Positions 40,417 through 46,985 of a stretch of DNA of 64,000 nucleotides are shown here, piece by piece. Source of the DNA: Amycolatopsis pretoriensis (GTDB lineage Bacteria; Actinomycetota; Actinomycetes; Mycobacteriales; Pseudonocardiaceae); NCBI RefSeq assembly GCF_900107925.1, contig NZ_FNUJ01000015.1, forward strand, positions 62,001 through 126,000. The letters are read 5' to 3'. The notes beneath the pieces are model-generated. The model was not told the DNA's origin. It was given only the letters and a program-made list of their open reading frames with translations, and made no database searches. The translations under genes and the position numbers were made by a program. Position 1 is the first letter of the stretch. Every line of letters begins with the position of its first letter.

Positions 40417-41208
40417 CTACCCGGCCGCGACGCGCACCCCCGCCGCGAGCCGGGCGGTGAGCTGCCGGAGTTCGGGCTCGCCCGCGTTCAGGAGCGTCTC
40501 GACCAGCGCGGATCCGACGATCACCCCGTCCGCGAACCCCGCCACCTCGGCCGCCTGGGCCGCGTCCGAGATCCCCATTCCGACGCACACCGGCAGCTCG
40601 GTGACCGCGCGCAGCCGGCGCGTCAGGACCGCGGCCGCCTCGTCCACCGACTCGCGCGTTCCGGTGACGCCCATCAGCGCCGACGCGTAGACGAATCCCG
40701 TGCCGGCCGCCGCGGTTTCCGCCAGCTGGGCGTCCGTGCTGCTCGGTGCCACCACGAACACCGTCGCCAGGTCGTGCGCCGCCGCGTGGCGGCGCCACTG
40801 CGCGGACTCGGCCACCGGGAGGTCCGGCAGCACGCAGCCCGAGCCGCCGGCCGCGGCCAGCTCGCGGGCGAACCGCTCGACGCCGTAGCGGGACACCGGG
40901 TTCCAGTACGACATCACCAGCACCGGCTTGCCCGTGGCGTCGTGGACTTCCCGCACCGTGCGCAGGACGTCCGCGATCCGGACGCCGCCGCGCAGCGCGA
41001 TGTCGTCGGCCGTCTGGATGATCGGGCCGTCCAGCACCGGATCGCTGTGCGGCAGGCCGACTTCGACGATGTCCGCGCCCGCGTCGAGGGTCGCCCGCAG
41101 CGCCGCGATCCCGCCGTCGACCGTGGGGAAGCCGGCCGGCAGGTACGTGACGAGCGCGGCCCGGCCGGCCGCCTTCGTACGGGCGAGGGTTTCGGTGAGC
41201 AGGCTCAT
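40417..41208 (-). CDS. trpA: tryptophan synthase alpha subunit
   Basis: A 263-aa TIM-barrel lyase that releases indole from indole-3-glycerol phosphate. The catalytic Glu is in 'DIVEVGLPHSDP' and the Asp in 'PVLDGPIIQ'; the phosphate site is in 'VGMGISDAAQ' and 'GVIVGSALVE'. Its ATG overlaps the trpB stop, the usual coupling that favours complex formation. No other trp gene is present, so this is a free-standing trpBA. Confidence 0.95.
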   Translation of the reverse strand: MSLLTETLARTKAAGRAALVTYLPAGFPTVDGGIAALRATLDAGADIVEVGLPHSDPVLDGPIIQTADDIALRGGVRIADVLRTVREVHDATGKPVLVMSYWNPVSRYGVERFARELAAAGGSGCVLPDLPVAESAQWRRHAAAHDLATVFVVAPSSTDAQLAETAAAGTGFVYASALMGVTGTRESVDEAAAVLTRRLRAVTELPVCVGMGISDAAQAAEVAGFADGVIVGSALVETLLNAGEPELRQLTARLAAGVRVAAG

Positions 41209-42428
41209 CGCGCACCCTCCAGTCCGAAGTGGACGGACGCCGTGTCCATGTCCTTGTCGCCGCGGCCGGACAGGTTCACCAGCAGGAGCGCGTCCGGGCC
41301 GAGCTCGGTGCCGGCCCGCAGCGCCCCGGCCAGGGCGTGCGCGCTTTCGATCGCCGGGACGATCCCCTCGGTCGAGGCGAGCAGCCGGAACGCCGCCATG
41401 GCTTCGTCGTCGGTGACCGGGCGGTACTCCGCGCGGCCGGAGTCGTGCAGGTGCGCGTGTTCCGGGCCGACGCCGGGGTAGTCGAGCCCGGCCGAGATCG
41501 ACCAGGCTTCGCGGATCTGGCCTTCGTCGTCTTGCAGGACATAGGAACGGGAGCCGTGCAGGACGCCCGGTTCGCCCGCCGACAGCGACGCCGCGTGCTC
41601 CCCGCTGTCCACGCCGTGCCCGGCGGCCTCACACCCGATCAGGCGGACGCCGGGGTCGTCGAGGAACGCGTGAAACAGCCCGATCGCGTTCGATCCGCCG
41701 CCGACGCAGGCGATCGCGGCGTCGGGCAGCCGGCCGGTCCGCTCCAGCAGCTGCCGCCGGGCCTCGACGCCGATCACGCGCTGGAAGTCGCGGATCATGG
41801 CGGGGAACGGGTGCGGCCCGGCGACCGTGCCGAAGAGGTAGTGCGTGTCCTCGACGCGGGCGACCCAGTCGCGGAACGTCTCGTTGATGGCGTCCTTGAG
41901 GGTGCGGGACCCCGACGTCACCGGCACGACCCGCGCGCCGAGCAGTTCCATCCGCGCCACGTTGACCGCCTGGCGGCGCATGTCCGTCTCTCCCATGTAG
42001 ACGGTGCAGTCGAGGCCGGTCAGCGCGCACGCGGTGGCGGTCGCGACGCCGTGCGAGCCCGCGCCGGTCTCGGCGATGACGCGGGTCTTGCCCATCCGCT
42101 GGGCCAGCAACGCCTGGCCGAGCGCGTTGTTCACCTTGTGCGAGCCCGTGTGGTTGAGGTCCTCGCGCTTGAGGAAGACCCGCGCGCCCCCGGCGTGCGC
42201 GGCGAAGCGCGGCACCTCGGTGAGCGCGCTCGGGCGCCCGACGTAGTGGGCGAGCAGGTCCTCGAACCGGGCGACGAAGGCGGGATCCGCTTTCGCCCGT
42301 TCGTATTCGGCCGCCACCTGGTCGACGGCGGCGACGAGCGCCTGCGGGATGAACTGGCCGCCGAAGGCACCGAAGTACCCTCGGGCGTCGGGAAAGTGCC
42401 CGGCCGCGGCCGGGAAGAAGAAGTCCAT
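41205..42428 (-). CDS. trpB: tryptophan synthase beta subunit, with a substituted GAGQHG loop
   Basis: A 407-aa PLP enzyme joining indole and serine. The PLP lysine is in 'NHTGSHKVNNALGQAL' and the phosphate loop is 'CVGGGSNAIGLF'. The substrate-carboxylate loop, normally GAGQHG, reads 'ETGAGSHGVATA': Ser125 replaces the nearly invariant Gln. It resembles TrpB1, the TrpA-dependent type. With trpA it may be a second copy serving secondary metabolism; that is an inference. Regulatory leader candidates lie upstream. Confidence 0.95.
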   Translation of the reverse strand: MDFFFPAAAGHFPDARGYFGAFGGQFIPQALVAAVDQVAAEYERAKADPAFVARFEDLLAHYVGRPSALTEVPRFAAHAGGARVFLKREDLNHTGSHKVNNALGQALLAQRMGKTRVIAETGAGSHGVATATACALTGLDCTVYMGETDMRRQAVNVARMELLGARVVPVTSGSRTLKDAINETFRDWVARVEDTHYLFGTVAGPHPFPAMIRDFQRVIGVEARRQLLERTGRLPDAAIACVGGGSNAIGLFHAFLDDPGVRLIGCEAAGHGVDSGEHAASLSAGEPGVLHGSRSYVLQDDEGQIREAWSISAGLDYPGVGPEHAHLHDSGRAEYRPVTDDEAMAAFRLLASTEGIVPAIESAHALAGALRAGTELGPDALLLVNLSGRGDKDMDTASVHFGLEGAR

Positions 42429-42444
42429 GGTGGAGGTGCTCCTG

Positions 42445-42530
42445 ACCCGGGAGGTCCCGGGTGGTTCGTGGCTGGTCGGGGATCACCGGAGCGCACGAAC
42501 GCGCGGGATCACGAAGACTTCAGTGATCCC
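42445..42530 (-). promoter_or_regulatory. possible trpBA leader with alternative hairpins
   Basis: Reading the transcript strand, GGGATCAC (complement of 42523-42530) can pair with either of two GTGATCCC copies (complements of 42505-42512 and 42478-42485). A separate near-perfect dyad ACCCGGGA-GG-TCCCGGGT (42445-42462) lies just ahead of the trpB ribosome site. Mutually exclusive pairings like these are typical of attenuators, but no T run is present, so control could act on translation. Confidence 0.4.
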
Positions 42531-42561
42531 TCGCGACGCGCGGCACGCGGTGCCATCGCAT
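42520..42561 (-). CDS. possible 13-residue leader peptide of trpBA
   Basis: A short frame reading MRWHRVPRVARDH starts at 42561 and ends inside the first hairpin (stop at 42520-42522), with AGG seven bases upstream of the ATG. Only one Trp is present, which is weak for a Trp-sensing leader. Confidence 0.25.
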   Translation of the reverse strand: MRWHRVPRVARDH

Positions 42562-42741
42562 CCCGTCGACCTGGCCCGCCTCGGAGCCGATCGCGTACCG
42601 CACCCGGCGCCCGCGCACGCGCCGCGCGGGCGCCTGGCAGCCACGCGGCCGGCGGCCACGGGCGAAGCGGACGGTGAGGGGCACGAGCGCAGCTTAGCCC
42701 GCCGGAGTGCGGGGCCCGCAAGCGTTTTGGCGTGGGTCCCG

Positions 42742-43719
42742 TCACCCCGGGGCCTGGTCGACCCGGACGACGTACTTGCCCCGCACGCCACCGGCCTCCA
42801 GGGCGCGGTGCGCGGCGGCCGTCTCCGCCAGGGGGAACACCCGGTCGACCGCCGGGGCGAGTTTCCCTTCGGTCACGTGCCGGGCCAGGTCGTCGAAGTC
42901 CGTCCGCTTGGGGTTGCCGCTGAACGCGCGGACGCGGCCGCGTCCGTGGCGGACACTCACCGCGAGGTAGCCCAGCGAGCCGACCGGCCGGGTGAGGTCG
43001 AAGGCGATCGTGACCATACGGCCGCCCGGGGCCAGCAACCGCCGGAAGTCCGGGAGGCCGGTGCCCGCCGTGTCCAGCACGACGTCGAACCGGCCCAGCT
43101 CCGGGAGCCGGACGGTCCCGTGGTCCAGCGCCGTCGTGGCGCCGAGCCCGCGGACGAAATCGAGGTTGGCGGCGCGGGCCAAGGCCGTGACTTCGGCGCC
43201 GTACGCGTGTCCGAGCTGGACGGCGGCGTTGCCGACCCCGCCCGCCGCACCCCGGACGAGCAGCCGCTCGCCGGGGCGCAGCGCCACCTTGTCCCGCAAC
43301 GCGGTCACCGCCGTGGTGGCGACCGGCAGGGCCGCGGCGTCCACCAGGTCCAGGCCTTCGGGAACCCGGCCGATCCGGTCGGCCGGCACCGTCACGTACT
43401 CGGCGGCGCTGCCGAAACCGGACGTGCGCCCCAGCACGCCCCAGACGCGGTCGCCGATCGCGAACGCCGTCGTCCCGGTGCCGAGCGCCGCCACCTCACC
43501 GGTGAAGTCGAGGCCGACGCGCTTCGGGAACTTCCGGCCGGTGAGGAGGCGGATCTTCCCGGCGCGGGCGGCGAGTTCGCCGCCGTTGACGCTGAAGGCG
43601 CGCACCCGCACCAGGACTTCGCCCGGTGCCGGCTCGGGGCGCGGCACCCGGCCGACGTAGAGGACGTCCGGGTCGCCGTAGCGGTCGAAGAGCACTGCTT
43701 TCATCGTGCGGTCGGTCAT
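42742..43719 (-). CDS. NADPH quinone oxidoreductase-like MDR protein
   Basis: A 325-aa medium-chain reductase without zinc ligands. Features are 'KAVLFDRYGDPDVLYVG', 'VGLDFTGEVAALG' and the nucleotide motif 'LLVRGAAGGVGNAAVQLGHA'. Likely reduces quinones or enones. ATG 43719 or 43704 could be the start. It is divergent from a TetR gene with a dyad between, a common control arrangement. Confidence 0.92.
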   Translation of the reverse strand: MTDRTMKAVLFDRYGDPDVLYVGRVPRPEPAPGEVLVRVRAFSVNGGELAARAGKIRLLTGRKFPKRVGLDFTGEVAALGTGTTAFAIGDRVWGVLGRTSGFGSAAEYVTVPADRIGRVPEGLDLVDAAALPVATTAVTALRDKVALRPGERLLVRGAAGGVGNAAVQLGHAYGAEVTALARAANLDFVRGLGATTALDHGTVRLPELGRFDVVLDTAGTGLPDFRRLLAPGGRMVTIAFDLTRPVGSLGYLAVSVRHGRGRVRAFSGNPKRTDFDDLARHVTEGKLAPAVDRVFPLAETAAAHRALEAGGVRGKYVVRVDQAPG

Positions 43720-43723
43720 GACG

Positions 43724-43739
43724 GCGAGCGTAGGCTCGC
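43724..43739. promoter_or_regulatory. operator-like dyad between MDR reductase and TetR genes
   Basis: GCGAGC-GTAG-GCTCGC, perfect 6-bp arms in the 60-bp divergent gap. It is probably the site of the adjacent TetR. Confidence 0.5.
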
Positions 43740-43779
43740 AAGTGGACGAGATCATCCGGTTCGGTCGAGGTGAGAGACA

Positions 43780-44445
43780 ATGCCCGGGGCACCTTCTCGG
43801 ATACCGGCCCGCGACGACCTGCGGGCCGACGCGCGGCGCAACCAGGAACGCATCCTGGTCGCCGCGCGCGAGGTCTTCGCCGAGCGCGGGATCGACGCGC
43901 CGATGGCGACCGTGGCCCGGCGCGCCCGCGTCGGGGTGGCGACGCTGTACCGGCGGTTCCCGAACCGCGACGCGCTCGTGCGCGCGGCGTTCGCGCAGCA
44001 GATGGCCACCTGCACGCGGGTGTTCGCCGACGCGCTCGCCGACCCCGATCCGTGGCGTGGGTTCCGGCGGCTGATCGAGGCGGTCTGCGAGCTGCAGCGC
44101 GAGGAGCGGGGGTTCCCGGAGGCGTTCCTCGCGGCCTTCCCGGACGACGCGGCGGCCCACGTGCGGTTGCGCGGCACCGCCGACCGCGAGCTGGCGACGC
44201 TGGTCCGCCGGGCCCAGGCGGCGGGGGCGCTGCGGGCCGACTTCCGCCCGTCCGACCTGGCGGTGGTCTTCCTCGCGCACGGCGGGCTCGTGACGGCGTT
44301 GCCGGCGGACGGCGCGGCGTCCCGGCGGCTGGTCGCGTACCTGCTGCAGGCCTTCCGCGCCGAGGCGGCGAGCGAGCCGCTGCCGGCACCGTCCACGTTG
44401 GCACTGGGTGGCTTCCCGCCGCCGGACGAAGAACAACTCAAATGA
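43780..44445 (+). CDS. TetR-family regulator
   Basis: A 221-aa regulator with the SCO1712-like pattern: HTH 'APMATVARRARVGVATLYRRF' and a C-terminal domain ('DLAVVFLAHGGLVTALPADG'). It is divergent from the quinone-oxidoreductase gene, which it probably represses. It precedes the peptide/JmjC pair by 67 bp, but nothing links it to them. Confidence 0.9.
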   Translation: MPGAPSRIPARDDLRADARRNQERILVAAREVFAERGIDAPMATVARRARVGVATLYRRFPNRDALVRAAFAQQMATCTRVFADALADPDPWRGFRRLIEAVCELQREERGFPEAFLAAFPDDAAAHVRLRGTADRELATLVRRAQAAGALRADFRPSDLAVVFLAHGGLVTALPADGAASRRLVAYLLQAFRAEAASEPLPAPSTLALGGFPPPDEEQLK

Positions 44446-44512
44446 CCGATGCCCGGCCCCGCGCTCTCACGTAGCGTGGGAAGCCCAGTCGTCGACGTTT
44501 GCGAGGTTCCGG

Positions 44513-44644
44513 ATGGGTCAGGGACAGACAACCGAGAACGAAGTGACCACCAGTGGCCTGCTGATCAGCGTCGAGCCGCTGACCACCGCCGTGGACCGGG
44601 GCAAGGCCAACGGTGCCGTGGCCGACAACGACGGCAACGACTAG
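44513..44644 (+). CDS. 43-aa peptide, candidate substrate of the adjacent JmjC hydroxylase
   Basis: A short acidic peptide beginning MGQGQTTENEV and ending GAVADNDGND. GAGG lies six bases before the ATG, and the stop is six bases before the JmjC start, so the two are certainly cotranscribed. It has no signal peptide, transmembrane segment, Cys or aromatic residue. The N-terminal 'TTENEVTTSGLLISVEPLTT' reads like a leader; the C-terminal 'RGKANGAVADNDGND' is rich in Asn, Asp, Arg and Lys, residues that JmjC enzymes hydroxylate. A role as precursor peptide (RiPP) or regulatory substrate is an inference. I do not recognise the family. Confidence 0.7.
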   Translation: MGQGQTTENEVTTSGLLISVEPLTTAVDRGKANGAVADNDGND

Positions 44645-44650
44645 CCGTCC

Positions 44651-45838
44651 GTGACGGAGATCCCCGGACTGGCCGGCCTCGTGGCTCCGCTCGAGGCCGG
44701 CCAGTTCTTCGCCGACGTCCTGGGGAAGGCGCCACGGCGCTTCCCGGGGGAGCGGGGCCGGTTCGCCGGCCTGCTCCCGTGGCCGGAGCTGGACCGGGTG
44801 CTGCGGCAGCACCGCCTCGAGTTCCCCCGGCTGCGCCTCGCGCTCGACGGCGACGTCGTGCCTGCCCACACCTACACCGAGATGGTGTCCACCCGGCGCA
44901 ACGGCCTGGTGCCGCGCGTGCTGTCGGCGCCCTTCGCCGAGCACCTGCGTGCCGGCGCGACGCTCGTGGTCGATTCCGTCAACGAGCTCGTCGACGGCGT
45001 CGGCGAGCTGGCCGCGCGGCTCGAACACGACCTGCGCGAGCGGATCCAGGTCAACCTGTACGCGGGCTGGGGCACCACGCACGGCTTCGACGTGCACTGG
45101 GACGACCACGACGCGTTCATCATCCAGCTCTCCGGCCGCAAGCGCTGGCGCCTGCACGGCGTCACCCGGCGCTCGCCGCTGCAGCGGGACGTCGAGCTGC
45201 CGGAGCGTCCCGAGGGCGAGCCGCACGAGGACTTCCTGCTGGAAGACGGCGACGTCCTCTACCTGCCGCGCGGGCACTGGCACGACGTGTCCGCCGTCGG
45301 CGAGGAGTCGCTGCACCTGACCATCGGGTTCAACGCCGCCACCGGCGTCGACCTCGTGGCGTGGCTGGCCGACCAGCTGCGCGCCGACGAGGTGTTCCGC
45401 GAGGACCTGCCCCGGTTCGCCGGCCCGGCGGCCCGGGCGGAGCGGGCCGAGGCGCTGCGGCACCGGCTGGCCGAGCTCGTCGCCGGGGACGTCGTCGACC
45501 GGTTCCTCGCCGATCGCGACGCCCAGGCGCCCGCGCAGACCCGCGTCGGGCTGCCGTGGGCGGCGACGGCGGCGCTGCTGCCCGCGGACGACGACTTCGA
45601 AGTCCGGCTGCTCGCCCCGCGGGCCGCGCTGACCGACACCGACGGCACGGTCGCCCTGGTCGCGGCCGGGAAACGCCTGGTCTTCGCGGCGCCCGCGCGG
45701 CCGGTCCTGGCCGCGCTGCTCGGCGGTCTCCCGCAGCCGTTCAAGGTGCTGGCCGACGCCGCACCGGGCGTCGATCGGGCGACGGTGCGCGCACTGCTGG
45801 GCGAGCTGGTCACCCAGGGGCTCGTCGCCCGCGCCTGA
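44651..45838 (+). CDS. JmjC-domain (cupin 4, ribosomal-oxygenase-like) protein hydroxylase
   Basis: A 395-aa 2OG/Fe(II) oxygenase of the YcfD/MINA53/NO66 type. The iron triad is His149 and Asp151 in 'FDVHWDDHDAFIIQL' and His211 in 'LPRGHWHDV'; 'GRKRWRLH' supplies the 2OG-binding region. The C-terminal part has a dimerisation helix set and a winged-helix end ('ATVRALLGELVTQGL'). Known relatives hydroxylate Arg or His of ribosomal proteins; here the gene is joined to a tiny peptide gene, so the peptide is the likely target. GTG start 44651. Shadow frames on the other strand lack motifs. Confidence 0.88.
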   Translation: MTEIPGLAGLVAPLEAGQFFADVLGKAPRRFPGERGRFAGLLPWPELDRVLRQHRLEFPRLRLALDGDVVPAHTYTEMVSTRRNGLVPRVLSAPFAEHLRAGATLVVDSVNELVDGVGELAARLEHDLRERIQVNLYAGWGTTHGFDVHWDDHDAFIIQLSGRKRWRLHGVTRRSPLQRDVELPERPEGEPHEDFLLEDGDVLYLPRGHWHDVSAVGEESLHLTIGFNAATGVDLVAWLADQLRADEVFREDLPRFAGPAARAERAEALRHRLAELVAGDVVDRFLADRDAQAPAQTRVGLPWAATAALLPADDDFEVRLLAPRAALTDTDGTVALVAAGKRLVFAAPARPVLAALLGGLPQPFKVLADAAPGVDRATVRALLGELVTQGLVARA

Positions 45839-45919
45839 GTTCACCCGGAATGCCCGGTTTGCCGCCGTGTGCTGCCCGATCGGGTGGCGGTGCACGGCGA
45901 GCCGGTCACATCGGGGCGA

Positions 45920-45959
45920 TTGACGGGCGGAGTTTCGGGTACGCTTAGGCATGCCTAAG
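45920..45959 (+). promoter_or_regulatory. leaderless promoter with iron-box palindrome over the start codon
   Basis: TTGACG (45920-45925) is followed 17 bp later by a -10-like GCTTAG. CTTAGGCATGCCTAAG (45944-45959) is a perfect 16-bp palindrome whose centre contains the ATG. TTAGG-N4-CCTAA matches the inner half of DtxR/IdeR iron boxes. No Shine-Dalgarno exists, so the mRNA is probably leaderless and iron-repressed. Confidence 0.6.
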
Positions 45960-46904
45960 TCGAGCTCCCTGGCTCAGGCGCCCCTCTGCTCCTCGGGACC
46001 GGACGCGGCGCCCGGGTGCGCCGCGCTGACCCGGGACCTCGGCGGCGACCCCGCCGGGACCGCCGCCCGCATGACGTCGTGGCTGCTCGTCGAGCACCCC
46101 GGGTCCTGGTCGCCGGACGCCCTCGAAGACGTCATGGCCGAAGCCTTCCCGGCGGGGACACTGGACGCCGCGCGCGACGCCGGCCTGCGCCCGCTGCTGA
46201 TCCGCAAGCCGGGCCGCCACGCCCGCGTCCCCGGTGCACCGCGCGCGGTCTACGTCGCCAGCGGCCGGCCCGGGCACCGCTGGCTCGAACGCCTCGACGT
46301 CGCCGACCTCGGCGAGCTGGCCCGGCTGGACCTCGAAGCCGTGGCCGCCGGGCGCCGCGGGCACGGCGAGCCGGTGAACGGCCCGCTCTTCCTCGTCTGC
46401 ACCCACGGCAGCAAGGACATGTGCTGCGCGGTCTTCGGCCGCCCACTGGTGACCGGCCTGGCGCAGAACCACCCCGGCCAGGTGTGGGAGGTCAGCCACG
46501 TCGGCGGCGACCGCTGGGCCGGCAACCTCCTGACGGTGCCGGACGGCTTCCTCCACGGCAGCCTCGCGGTGACGGAGGCCGAGCTCGTGGCGAAGGAGGC
46601 GCTCGGCGGCAACGTCCGCCTGGAGCACCTGCGCGGACGGACGTCCGCGCCGAGCCCGTGGGCCCAGTTCGCCGAGATCGAGATCCGCGGCCGCACGGGC
46701 CTGCGCGGCATCGACGCGGTGCTGGCGGTCGAGGAGGAGACCGACGCCGACGACCGGCGGGTGCTGGTGAACGCGGGCGGCCGCCGCTACGAGGTCGTCG
46801 TGCGCCGGCGGCCGGGAACCGCGTCGGGTCACAGCCGGTGCTCCGAGCGCGTGGTGCTGTCGCGGTTCGAGGCGGAGTCGGTGCGCGAGGTGCCGCGCGC
46901 CTGA
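45951..46904 (+). CDS. sucrase/ferredoxin-like (thioredoxin-fold 2Fe-2S) protein
   Basis: A 317-aa member of the 'sucrase/ferredoxin-like' family. The N-terminal part has 'PGCAALTRDLGGDPAGTAA'; the C-terminal thioredoxin-like ferredoxin has 'LVCTHGSKDMCCAVFGRPL' and 'SHVGGDRWAGNLLTVPDG'. The Cys residues are presumed Fe-S ligands. Family members often accompany siderophore uptake genes; the iron-box at the start codon supports a role in iron-siderophore reduction. The reaction is not established. Confidence 0.88.
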   Translation: MPKSSSLAQAPLCSSGPDAAPGCAALTRDLGGDPAGTAARMTSWLLVEHPGSWSPDALEDVMAEAFPAGTLDAARDAGLRPLLIRKPGRHARVPGAPRAVYVASGRPGHRWLERLDVADLGELARLDLEAVAAGRRGHGEPVNGPLFLVCTHGSKDMCCAVFGRPLVTGLAQNHPGQVWEVSHVGGDRWAGNLLTVPDGFLHGSLAVTEAELVAKEALGGNVRLEHLRGRTSAPSPWAQFAEIEIRGRTGLRGIDAVLAVEEETDADDRRVLVNAGGRRYEVVVRRRPGTASGHSRCSERVVLSRFEAESVREVPRA

Positions 46905-46985
46905 TCGATTTCGGCGGGGCGCGGAGCCGGTGGTGTGGCGCGAAAGCCGGGATCGGTCCCGAAGCGGTGATCGGGCCGCTCGGCT

